The translations under genes were made by a program, and so were the position numbers. Of a stretch of 64,000 nt of DNA, positions 37,784 through 48,855 are shown one piece after another. Position 1 is the stretch's first letter. Every line of letters starts with the position of its first letter. The stretch comes from Chrysoperla carnea (Eukaryota > Arthropoda > Insecta > Neuroptera > Chrysopidae): positions 7,076,001 to 7,140,000 of the forward strand of contig NC_058339.1 in assembly GCF_905475395.1 (NCBI RefSeq), written 5' to 3'. The notes beneath the pieces are model-generated. The model was given only the letters and a program-made list of their open reading frames with translations. It was not told the origin of the DNA and did no database searches.

Positions 37784-40700
37784 TGTTTAACTATATCTGT
37801 GGTACTGAAATTTTACAAATTTTAATTCAAATTTTTCTCAAATCAAAATAGGCGCATTTGTAGGGCCTCCTATTATGGTATTCAAAGACTTTCATAGAGT
37901 ACCCATACTAGATTTTCATTCTGAATTTTTGAAATTCTCTCACAAGTACTATGTATATACCTATCTTAATGTTATAGCAAAAATAATAATATTTTAAGCT
38001 TTTTTTCTGTCCACGAAAGCTATGTAAAATTAAATATTTGTTATTTTAAACAAGTTCCCAATTTTAAGTTTCTCTCAGTGTAAATTTTATAAAAAATCAA
38101 ATATCTCAAGTAATTAATTTTTTGAAGATTACAATTCAAGGATAAATTTTAAATAATTTAATTAATTTATGCAAAGAAAAATGATTTAATCGTAAAAATA
38201 ATAATAAATTATATAAAGGTACCTATTTAAATTTTTGTTGTTGAAATTACAACCCGAAACGCTTAACTTAATAAATTTTTAAAATTAAATATCAACTAAA
38301 AATATATTTATTTTTAGATTTAAGTGGCGATGATAAATGATGAATATATAAAGTAACGGCAAAAATTATATTAAAATTTAAAAAAATAATTTAAAATTAA
38401 TCAATGCATCCAAAAAAGAGGAATCCAATTATGGATTTTGGTTGGTTAATACATCATCCATCCAAGTCACTGGATATATTTTTTACATTTAGTGATAATT
38501 ATCAGGTATTCAATAAACAAATTTTATTTTAACACCGTCCCATTATTTTTACTGAAATCGAAATTCAATTTTTGAAATCGATCTTATTCTAAAGACTTGT
38601 GCCTATTTTTTTGGTTATCGACGCCATTTTGACAGTATGTGAGTTTTAGCGCTAGGTTACAAAAAGTGGAACTAAATTTAAATGATTAGGCTAGGCAGTT
38701 AATTGAACGGCTAATTACGGCTTTTGATTTGATTTTTAAGACCACTGTTGTAATAAAATGACTTGATTATAAATAAATTTTACTATTAAATGAATAAATA
38801 AATTAATTAATATTAAACATATTTGTAATAATTATATAAAACGAGGTATAATTAATATTTCTTAACATGGTAGTATATCGTCTGTAGCTTTTGAAATGAC
38901 CATTTTTTATTTAAGTATAAAATAGTGCATTATTTAATATTTAATATTCAGTTTAATATTTATTGTTTACAAAGAAAGTTTATTTCTGCTGTGCGTGTGC
39001 AATTGTAGTACTTACGTCTAGAGAACTGTCTGTCGAAGTACACTGTATTGTCTGATCAAAGAAAATAACAAGGATAATGTTTTTAATATTAATTATTTGT
39101 AATTATTTATTTAATAATTCATTATTATCAATTACATATTGGATATATTCACAACTTTTTTTAGTAAGTTAAAAATTTTATTAAACGCGATTAAATGACT
39201 GAATTTCACTTCTTTTCGCATTATGTAATGATATTTATGATGTAAGACGCCACTGCAAATCATCGTTTAATTTAGAGCATTAACCCAAATTCCTTGCGGA
39301 AATCTTGCAAGTCAAATTTGATCGACTTCCCGGTTTCCGTAAAAGCTTGAGGCGCTGAATATCAAGAATGAATCGAAAAATAATTAGGTATGTGAAATCG
39401 ATGAGGCATTCCGATTCATTTTTGATATTTTAAATTGGGCGCCCTCAAAAACTTTTACAAATAGTCGGGTATGAGTGACTCATAGATAAAATTATTTTCT
39501 ACTTTTTATTACAAGAAAAGCTTGTCCCATAAAAAGTATAATTTAGTTGATTAGGGAAGGATATCTCCTGAAATGTTATTTTTATCATTTTTAAAATTTG
39601 TTAGAAACATTTTTTTTAACCCCTGAATTTAAAAAAATTGTTTAAATTAAAAAAAAAAATTTGTAGCCCATCTAGTTTAAAATAAAGTAAAAATTATATT
39701 CTTTTATAAAAAATGATTTATTTAAATTAAGAAAAAAAAAATTTTCTTTTTTTAATTTATTTAAATTGTATTTTTGAATTAAGCCAGTTTTTTTTTTATG
39801 ATAAGTGTTTGACGTCAATGAAATGATTTTTTTAATAAAATTATACTAAGGATTTATTTATTAATTTCTTGATACAATACGATTTTACACGAATGATGAA
39901 ATATATATAACTTTTTATTTTATTTACACATCAGTAAATGTAAATATACTGATTGGTTGATGTACTCAAAAATCAAATATATACTTTGTTTAAAAATTTG
40001 TACAGGCAACGCGTTTCTCAAAATGCATACGTACAAATCTGTTTTCAATTTGACTTACAAGACTTAATTTTCTTAAAATTCATTTGGCAACCACAATAAG
40101 TTAGTCACTCCTGACATCTAGTGGTTAAAATGAAAACAAATAAAGGTGAATACCATTGACTTTAGAGTTATATAGACTGAGTGCAAACGATTTTAAGCGT
40201 GCCAACATCTGAGGTAATTGCTTAGGTCAGCTAGGGACATGTGACAGTCAAAGATGTAACAGATTTAAAAAAAAAATGAATTAATACATTCACATTTAGC
40301 TAAAACCTGATGGAATATGATAATGACCAAAAATACTTGAAAGCTCACATAAAAAAATTAATTATATATCCTGAAATCTTTACGATAAGTAAGATTTCAA
40401 CATAAGCTTTTTGTAGGAAAATTAATGAACTTATTTGATCTATTTGCAAATTTAAAGTCACGAGCTTCAAATGATTTTGAAGCTAGTATCCAAATTTTAC
40501 GGTTAGATCCTTGTTTTAAAGTGTACTGCAAAATATTAATAAAAATTTTATTTTGTTACAGAGTAACGACAAAGGTTTAGATTTAAGTGAATTATGGAAG
40601 TCACGACATCCATCATCATCAATTTCTACAACCACGGTCAATACTCAACAACAAACGAAACCACAACAACAACAAACGGTTGCAGCAGCGGCCGCATCAA

Positions 40701-42572
40701 AATCGTCAAGTTTAAGTAGTGGTTTTAAAAAATGGCGTCGTACAAGCCGAACAAGTTCTGTATCATCAGATAATGTATGCAGCATACCAAAAAATAATCG
40801 AGATGAAGAGATGTCCCTATTGAAATTCTTAGCGATTGTAAGTATCAAATAATATAAAATATTTTTATCATACAATTTTTATGTTTTAGCTATTTTAGTA
40901 TTTCCTCTTCCGGTATTTTGTTTTTAATTTTTTAATCACGAATTGTTTATGAAGATTATTTATATTTTAATTTTTTTTTGTTCGTTTAAAATTCAAAACG
41001 TGCATTTTCTTTGAAAATTGAATTTTTTTTTAAATAATATTTTTTCTTAAATTAAAAATATACTGTTCGGACACGTATACGATAACCTTGTTGGATCCAA
41101 TTGATTTACATAAATTTTAATAAACGGATATTAACAAAATATAATATCCGGTAATTTTGATAAAATTATGATCCAATACAAATATTATTTTTATTGTAAA
41201 TTTCGTTCTAAATTCAAAATTTTTCACTCAAACATTCGTTCGTTCATAAAATATAGTGAACATTGTTATCGGTGGCGTGCTCAAAATCTTATGTCGCATG
41301 CTATTGGTTCGCGGTTCCAAGAAACGATTCCAACTGACTCATCTTCTTTTTTTATCTTTTTACACTAAAACGTAATTTAATTAATTTATTCTTTCAAACA
41401 ATAACTAATAAAATATTTTTAATTATTCCAGAATGCTTTGGATTTAACTGCACCAGCAAGTGATATATTGTTAAAAAATCGTAGCGATCAATGGTTCCAA
41501 TTATCCGGACATCCAGACAGTTTAGCACCAGCAGGACCTGGTACCGTATGGAAAAAACGTGCTGGAGGTTGTGAAAATACTGAACGTGAAGTATACGAAG
41601 CATTATCAGCTGATCCACTAATGAAAGATGTTATTCCACGGTATTTCCGTGAAGTTGATTATCAGGGTGAAAAATTCATTGAATTACAAGACTTATTACA
41701 TGGATTCAAAGATCCAAATGTAATGGATATTAAAATGGGTACACGTACATTCTTAGAATCCGAGGTAGATAAAACAACAGCACGATCAGATTTATATAAA
41801 AAAATGGTTACCGTCGATCCAAATGCCCCCACCGAAGAGGAGCATGAAAAACAGGCTGTTACAAAGTTACGATACATGCAATTTCGTGAACAACAATCAT
41901 CATCTTGTAGTCAAGGTTTTCGCATAGAAGCAATGAAATGTCGTGGATCACCACCCGTAACCGATTTAAAGCGAGTCAAAAGTCGTGATGAAGTTTTGGT
42001 TACATTATCATTATTTATTGCTGGTCGTGAATATGTAAGAAAACAATTAATTGAACGATTAAAAGAAATCCGATCCAAATTTGAACAATCGGAATATTTC
42101 CGTAAACATGAAGTGATTGGATCAAGTATTTTCATGTTGTACGATGATGATAAAGTTGGTGTTTGGATGATTGATTTTGCTAAAACTAATAAAGTTCCAG
42201 AAGGTGTGCAATTAACACATCGTAAACCATGGGTCCAAGGCAATCATGAAGAAGGATTCTTATTTGGTCTCGATCAATTGATTTCGGTAAGCATCGCTTT
42301 TTTTAAAATTTAAATTATACGTTCTGTCACACTTTTCTAAAATTACTTTTCACTTTGGTAAAACAAAACGTTTTGTTAACATGAACAAATCTAAAAAAAT
42401 TCCCTAATTATTAGGCTTCTAACTTCATTGACTTTCTTGAAATTGTTCCTAACCATATATTTTTTCATTGTTACAGGTACTAGAAGAAATCAAATTCGAC
42501 AACATGGTGGAATCGAATAGTTGTAACAGCATTCCACCTCCCACATCCGAACGCTTAAAAGTAACATCTTGA
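36539..42572 (+). CDS. IP3K: Inositol-trisphosphate 3-kinase (IP3K)
   Basis: Phosphorylates Ins(1,4,5)P3 to Ins(1,3,4,5)P4 in the cytosol, ending IP3-driven calcium release. Four coding exons, all joined in phase 0: 36539-36649 (donor GTATGT), 40562-40837 (GTAAGT), 41432-42286 (GTAAGC) and 42477-42572; 445 residues. The start is the ATG in CAACAATGG, the first in frame with the splice. Exon 2 is Ser/Thr/Gln-rich and disordered, ending in a basic patch (KKWRRTSRTS). Exon 3 holds almost the whole kinase fold: substrate and nucleotide motif VMDIKMGTRTF (D228, K230), a SRDEVLVTLS helix, and the metal-binding IDFAKT (D377). Family members share PxxxDxKxG and the S/D-FAKT motif, so identity is firm. 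Exon 4 is the short C-terminal helix (VLEEIKFDN). Intron 1 is nearly 4 kb, so alternative promoters are possible. Insects may have two IP3K genes; which one this is cannot be told here. Confidence 0.93.
37714..37780. repeat. (AT)n microsatellite in IP3K intron 1
   Basis: About 33 uninterrupted AT units. Uninterrupted length suggests high polymorphism. Intron 1 (36650-40561) otherwise shows no recognisable feature. Confidence 0.95.
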
Positions 42573-42888
42573 AGGAAGTGGACATTTTCAAAATTGAAAA
42601 TGTTTCGAAATGTATTTCATTTTTAAAATTTTAATAGGCTATGACAGCCTTTGATGAAAAAAAATGTTTTTTTCTTGTGTGTCCCTGCTACATGTTTCAG
42701 GACACGCGTGTCTCTGTGTGTGGAATTTACCTTCTACGATAAATGTTCGATGTAACGATTGTTTTAAATGAATTCTTGATGAATTTTTAAAACTTTTTAT
42801 TTATATTAAGTGTTCGATGTGGTTTACAAAAATTATTTTTACGCTTATACATTTTTTTTTTTTAAATACACTCATCGTTGTATCTCGA

Positions 42889-43281
42889 AATAAATATTTA
42901 AACAGTTTTTTATTTATTTAAGAAAGAAAAAAAAAAAACTTTTAATTTAAGTATTATTGATATATTGAGTGTATGGGTATATGATATTATCGGTAGGAAT
43001 TAAAGGCGCACCTGACTTAATTTGAGCCAATTGATTATAAATTCTTATTGGAGCTGAATTTTTTTGTATTTTCTCTCACGATTTATTTCTACGCATATCA
43101 TATGCCCGTACATCCTGTATTTATTTTTATGCCATACTAAAGTCGTAGTTTACATTGAATGAAGTAAAATCGTTTTTTTTTTTGTTCACAAGCTCAAATA
43201 GCTAATGCAAAATTTGTAAAGTTGTAAGTAAAAAGTTAATATTTATTAAAAATTGAAAAATTAATTTTGAATTTCAATAAA
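42889..43281 (+). terminator. Candidate IP3K polyadenylation signals
   Basis: AATAAA occurs at 42889-42894 (about 320 nt after the stop) and at 43276-43281 (about 700 nt after). Either could end the transcript; the intervening sequence is AT-rich 3' UTR-like DNA without other features. Confidence 0.4.
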
Positions 43282-43616
43282 AGACATTTATTGAACAAAA
43301 TTTCTCGTTATTTTCAGTTTTCTTACATTTATTTTGAAAAATATTAATTACTTAATTTACTAAGATAGATATTTATTATGTAAACTAGACGATAGCCCAA
43401 AGACGATTCTAAGCCGTCTCAGAGAAAAAAGAAACTAATAAGCGTTATCAAAATCGATTATAATTTGATTTGTTCACTGTTCAACATTACCTAGAAGACA
43501 TAGAATCATATATGTTTGAATTTGCAAAGAACTGTGAAACTAATATTAGAGTGGAAGAATCGTCTGTGGGTCACTTAAATTTTACTAATTGAGCGAATTT
43601 ATAAAGTTGATTATTC

Positions 43617-44013
43617 GTTGTGTGCGTAGTCATGGTAGGGACAATAAAATCGATGCCAGCGCTACCAGTGAAAAATTTTGGCGTAAAAGGAGGCTGTTAT
43701 GACTAATTTGTAATTCTTTACATGTTAGTGTTATAGAAAAAGTCAAATTAAAATTATTGAAAAACACTAATTAATTAAACTAAATGCATTAAAAATTGTG
43801 AAAATAAGAAATCAAATTGCACAAATATTATTTTTCAAATGTTAATTATCATAATTATTTATTTAAATTTGTGAGACAATAATATTATATTTTCAATGTA
43901 AGTCATAAATGCAATCCATACAATTATGTATGCATCCATACAATTCTATAATTAAAGTAGTGTATCGTTACCATGAAAACGCCTCCAATAAAATTCACGC
44001 ACGGTGCGAATAA
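43617..44013 (-). repeat. Dispersed repeat family D, copy 3
   Basis: Inverted, essentially full-length copy of 6001-6397, between IP3K and the lectin gene. Begins GTTGTGTGCGTAGTCATGG and ends TTCACGCACGGTGCGAAT. Confidence 0.85.
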
Positions 44014-44650
44014 TGTGAACAAAATTGAATTATTTATAATCCAATATTTGGAGATCTAGTCTTTCCTAAAATGATTAATTGAAAATCAAAACTTGTTTAA
44101 TTTAAATTCTATAAATAGGGTTAATAATAAATTATATAATTACATAACATGTACATTACATTACAACACATATAAACTTTGTAGTAATTTATTATTATTT
44201 TTTTTTTTGAATGTTCTTCGTTTGTGAAATCGATAATTTAAGTTGTTTGATTTTTTTTTATAAGGAATTATTTATGTACCTATCTAATATTAATAATGAA
44301 TATTTGTGTGTCTTGTATTATTAAAACCATTTATTTGATTAATCAATATATATTTTTATAAAGAATTTATTTATTTATTTTTATTCAATTATCCTAATTA
44401 ACCAATTGAAAAGTTAGACTAATTAATAAATTAAAAGGAATTACTAGTTTGTTGTGGATCAACTGGTAATGGACGATAAAATAATTCTTTAGGTAAGTGA
44501 AGGTTAATTAAAATAATGATTATAGAACCCGTTAGCACTCACGTTATGAGCATTTTGCTCACGGCCGATTTAAAGTATAAATAACTTTTATTTTTTTGGT
44601 TTCGTTTGAAAGGTAATTTAACGAAAAATTTTACTTTTATTTAACAACAA
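44014..44650. other. Intergenic between repeat D copy 3 and the lectin gene
   Basis: AT-rich. A minus-strand AATAAA at 44641-44636, about 110 nt beyond the lectin stop, is a plausible polyadenylation signal for that gene. Confidence 0.45.
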
Positions 44651-44750
44651 TTATAAATTTTTATAAAATACAATTAAAACTATAAAAGCTACTAATTGAT
44701 GATTAGCGGTACAAATACCGGCTGTACTTAAATTACTAGGTGTTACCAAT

Positions 44751-46188
44751 TCACCATATTTGTCGGTCTTTCCACATTGCTTTCCACTTAGCGTGAAAAG
44801 GCTTGACTGTATGTTCTTCACTCGCTGAAGCTTCATGATTCAATACAGAAGTTGGAAATTCCAGTTCAGATAAACGCTTCAGATTTTCGTCTCGTATCTT
44901 TGCCAGTTCTACTTCCTTCTCCAAATCGTCAAAATTTACTGAAGAAGTTGTAAAGTCTGGATCTAAATGCTTCATTATCCTTTCAGCAGATTTCATTATA
45001 GCCAATTTACGTTTCAAGGTACCAGTTAAAGATTTAAAATCTGGAGAAGATTCAGTCACCTCCCGTTCGGGCAGCGTATTTGTCTCCATCGAATAATCAT
45101 TATTTTGAGTGTGATAGCCGTAATAACTTGTTTCTGAAGAAGGTTTAGTCACCCCCTGTTCAGGCTTTGTTGACCTTGACTCATCCTTATTTCCAAAACA
45201 TTTGTTGACTGGAATTTCGCATACAAAAGGTTGTCTATAAATGCAAGGAAAATCATTTAAACCACCATAACGATAAAATGTTCCACAATTTTCGCCGTCA
45301 CTATATTCATTTGGTTTACCCGGAGCCCAACGAGAATATCCTGATTCGTTGAGTGATTTCCCTATTAATATTTAAAAAAAGATTCATTAGTTAGCATAAT
45401 TTTGAAATATCTATCAATATCAGGGCTCTTTACACAAGCCGAGAAAAAATATGACACAAGACACAAGAAGAAAAGTTCAAACATAAAAGTGTTTTTCCAG
45501 CATGAAAAATTGAAAATACATGTTTAGTTAATGGAGATTGTGGCCATACGGACTGTTATTAAATACAATATTTGAACATCTAAAAAAAAAAAGAAATCTA
45601 GACTAGCTGATCATACCATCAACTGTTTTCCACTTGCTCTCTCTTAGAGGTGAATCGAGTTCATCTTGCAATAAGTTAATCTGGAATACGGTATATTTTC
45701 TAAATCCTACGAGAATATAGTTTTTCCAGCAATAGAAACCAACTTCCGAACAAACAGAATCAGCCGGATGTTCTTCCATTAAGCGAATTAATAAAGAGGC
45801 CTCATCTTCTGAATTAACTACCACTAAATCACCTCCTTCTTTTTTACAAGTTTCTGATGCATTATACCATGTTTGTGCGTAGCTGTGATATTTGTAGTAG
45901 CTATTTTGAAACAAAAAATAGCCATCAGGTGCCTATAAAAAATAATTTGTTTAATGATAAAAAATGATATGGCCATGCAATTTTGGCTGCACGGCCAACG
46001 TATGAGCCTAAGGCCGAATTTTTATACTATAACGAATCGTCTATCTTAGATTCAATGCATCTTAAAATATAACAAAAGTGATTTTAACTTACTTTGTTGC
46101 ACTTGCTTGTTTCAATTGGATTCGAAAATCCAATTTCTAAAAATCCAAACACTAGTACGGAAATTACAAAAGTTTTAATTAAATCCAT
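44751..46188 (-). CDS. Secreted C-type lectin with long C-terminal tail
   Basis: Three exons on minus: 46188-46093 (donor GTAAGT), 45932-45617 (GTATGA) and 45361-44751; 340 residues. Residues 1-22 form a signal peptide (MDLIKTFVISVLVFGFLEIG). The C-type lectin-like fold runs from about 30 to 187: YAQTWYNASETCKKEGGDLV, the WAPGKPNEYSDGENC stretch (149-163) and GGLNDFPC...FVCEI (170-187). The usual calcium/sugar triplet EPN or QPD is KPN here and WND is LND, so calcium-dependent sugar binding is uncertain; LND is common among insect hemolymph LPS-binding type lectins. Residues 188-340 are a charged, Ser/Glu/Lys-rich extension with no known domain. Probable role is extracellular pattern recognition, by inference from the family. 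The last exon is also open in another frame (see findings). Confidence 0.85.
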
Positions 46189-46680
46189 TGTTGTATTCAA
46201 TCAAATTTCAAACTGATAATGAGACAAACTAAAAACTTCCTTTTTATTTAAAATTTGGCTTGATCTTTAACACTGCCTTTATAGTTATCACAATTTGGGA
46301 AAATTTATTGTTGTAGGAATTTTATTTATTGGGAAAGTTTCTGTATGGATTTGCTAAAATAGGATGTGCAAAAATATCTAATTGAATTATTCTTCTTTCG
46401 GTGTTTAGATTTTAGATATCAGAGGACTAATCCAAAAATAAGAAATATCATTTTGTCACGAGATTGAAAAATAGTCAATTTACCCTATAAGAAAGACATT
46501 TAGGATGCGTGGAATAGCTTTATTATACTACAATTATTCATTTATAGGTAAGGTTATTGAAACAGGTGAGGAAAAAGAAATACATAATGGGTAAGAAAAA
46601 TAAATGCTAAATTTAAGAAAACAAGTTTAAAAAGGTGAGTAAAAGGTATGTATATTACATTATTAAAGTAATTAATAAGT
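46189..46680. promoter_or_regulatory. Upstream region of the lectin gene
   Basis: Noncoding AT-rich sequence upstream of the lectin start. I do not see a confident TATA box or an unambiguous kappa-B-like site. Confidence 0.35.
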
Positions 46681-46681
46681 C

Positions 46682-46765
46682 AAAGTTAGAGTAGTGGCTA
46701 GTATAATTCACTCCGGTTACAGAGGACCTTGGTTCGTATCTAGCATTGTCCCGACTAATTTTTAA
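46682..46765 (+). repeat. tRNA-like sequence (degenerate)
   Basis: GTGGCTAGTATAATTCAC resembles an A-box/D-arm and CTTGGTTCGTATCTAGC resembles a B box/T-arm, 35 bp apart. Acceptor stem pairing is absent, so this is a tRNA-derived relic. It faces the tRNA-like unit at 48262-48345 in inverted orientation. Confidence 0.4.
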
Positions 46766-46962
46766 TTAAATAAATTATTATGCCAAGATGGTCATTTTTT
46801 TAGATAATTGTAATGAGAACCAAAAGCGACAATTAAATAAGAAAGCGAGGTATATTTTATGTTATTTTAATTCCCACCCTCTGACAGAAGAATGATTTAT
46901 GACATAAGTAGGTAAAGTTGAACTAACATAGTTAATTTTTTTTTTTTGTGAAGTAACATGGA

Positions 46963-47563
46963 CAGGGCCGGATTTAACTTTCTGCCGCCCTGGGGCACTG
47001 ATAAAAATGCCGCCCTATGACTGAAATTTTATTTTAATAGTTTTGATATCTTATTTTAAAAAAATTAGGAAAACTAATTAATTGCAGAAAATTTATTATG
47101 TATTACATATTATTTATTACTGTTCTTTTAAATTTAAATTAATTAGTGTTAATGGATAATTCTCCAATTTTAGGAAAATTCATTAATCAATTAAAGTTTC
47201 TGCTATCAAAAAGACATACATAATTTGAAAATATTTTTAATTCTTCAAAAAAACTATATTTCTGGAATTTATCAATTCCAGAAAATAAAAATATCAAATT
47301 TTATTTTTGCAAACCTTTATGGAAATAAATTAATTAAACTATTTTAATAGTTTTCACTTAAATTTCCTATATTATAATATACAAAATTTTGATTTGATAC
47401 ATAATGCATAAATTATATTTCTTGAAAAATAAAATGTTTATTTAAAAGAAGTTAATTATATATTGTATTGAAAATATTTTCTCAGTTTCCAAATTTTGCC
47501 GCCCTAGAAAATTTGCCGCCCTGGGCACTAGCCCCGACTGACCCTAGTGTAAATCCACCACTG
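46963..47563. mobile_element. hAT-type MITE with 8-bp target duplication
   Basis: A 601-bp element starting CAGGGCCGGATTTA and ending TAAATCCACCACTG (inverted match 11 of 14), flanked by exact AACATGGA duplications at 46955-46962 and 47564-47571. Subterminal GCCGCCCT repeats lie inside both ends. An 8-bp duplication with CAG-type ends is the hAT signature. The interior is AT-rich without transposase. Confidence 0.85.
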
Positions 47564-47920
47564 AACATGGAGAACATGTTACTTTTTTATAAAATCTTAT
47601 AAAAAACAAGAATAAATTTTAGCATGTACAAGAAAAAAGTAAGCAAAATAAGTAATTTTTTAATATTTTGTAATAGGCGAATATGTTATGTAGGGGAATA
47701 AAATATATAACATGTTCTCCTGTTACAAAATTTCAAATTTTAGTCTTAACGAGCGATTTTTTAATTTTATAAATACTAATTTTAATATTTTGTAATAGGA
47801 GAATATGAGTGAGATATACTATATGACATGTTCTCCTATTAAAAAGTATCAAATTTTTAGCATTTTGTACATATTTTTAATATTTTGTAACAGGAGAACA
47901 TGATTTTAAAGAGAGAGATT
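47564..47920. repeat. Alternating inverted short repeats
   Basis: Copies of TAATATTTTGTAATAGGAGAA-like sequence alternate with ACATGTTCTCCTRTTA-like complements near 47565, 47665, 47710, 47785, 47838 and 47880. Each pair could fold into a short hairpin. Confidence 0.55.
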
Positions 47921-48172
47921 GACAGGATAGTGATTTATGACATATGTATAACTGATGTTATTTATGATAATTTATATTCCCACCCCCTGACAGAATAGTG
48001 ATTTATGACATATGTATAACTGACGTTATTTATGATAATTTATATTCCCACCCCTTGACAGAATAGTGATTTATGACATATGTCTAACTGACGTTATTTA
48101 TGATTATTTAAATTCCCACCCCCTGACAGAATAGTGGTTTATGACATATGTATAATTGACGTTATTTATAGC
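47921..48172. repeat. 68-bp minisatellite, about 3.7 copies
   Basis: Units begin GACAGAATAGTGATTTATGA at 47921, 47989, 48057 and 48125 and end in ATTCCCACCCCCT. A diverged partial unit (CCCACCCTCTGACAGAAGAA) lies 1 kb away at about 46873-46905, on the other side of the hAT MITE, so the array and that unit may be ends of one larger element. Confidence 0.9.
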
Positions 48173-48261
48173 AAGAGGGCGGGGTATATAGATAATTTAA
48201 ACTATAAAAAGAGTGGAAAAATTTTTAAATCAGGTTAAATTCATTTAATTTAAAAGTAAAA

Positions 48262-48345
48262 ATGTTACCCCCACACCAGGATACGAACCAGCGTACTTTG
48301 ATTTGCTAGGCAAGTGCTATAACCACGCAACCACCCATATTTTTA
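48262..48345 (-). repeat. tRNA-like sequence (SINE head or tRNA pseudogene)
   Basis: Read on minus: GTTGCGTGGTTATAGCACTTG (D-arm like), GCCTAGCAAATCAAAGTACG (anticodon-arm like) and GCTGGTTCGTATCCTGG (T-arm with B box GGTTCGTATCC). The layout and spacing resemble a whole tRNA, but the anticodon stem is imperfect and acceptor pairing is weak. Confidence 0.5.
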
Positions 48346-48855
48346 CTTACTATATAATTATCTTAATACTTACCTTTATAGGATAGAAAATTTAAAAAAT
48401 AAAACAAAATTTAAAATATATAAGAGCTTTTTTATTTTGTTGACTGTATGACCTACCATGATGATAAACTTTTGTTTGAAGATCCTCCCCTTGGATGATT
48501 TTTTTCGGACAAACTTGAACTTCATCAAATTTTTTGAAGAAATAAAGGGGGAAGTCTTTAGAAAGGTTAGAAAAGATAATAAAAAGCAATCGAATAAATA
48601 CTTCAATTATGTCATATTTATTAACAATTTGAATCAAACATTTTAAAAAACGACATAATATTACAGAAAATTAAAAAAATAAATCTTTAAAAAAATTTAT
48701 AAACTTTCTTGTATCAAATAGACTCTCTTAATATTTACAATAAATTATAAATTAAATATTTAAACAATACATAAAAAAAAAATTAAAACTAATAAAAGAA
48801 GTCTTTTTTAATGTCCAATCACTATCAAAAAGTGCACTAAATCAAAAAAAAAGAT
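48346..48855. other. XBP1 3' UTR and flank
   Basis: A minus-strand AATAAA at 48622-48617, about 235 nt past the XBP1 stop, is the likely polyadenylation signal. The overlapping short frames around 48376-48646 on both strands are AT-driven and not called. Confidence 0.5.

Noticed and set aside
41662-42243. Minus-strand frames of 71 and 110 codons over IP3K exon 3
   Set aside because: Antisense shadows of the conserved kinase exon.
48262-48345. Functional tRNA on minus
   Set aside because: Anticodon and acceptor stems are imperfect.
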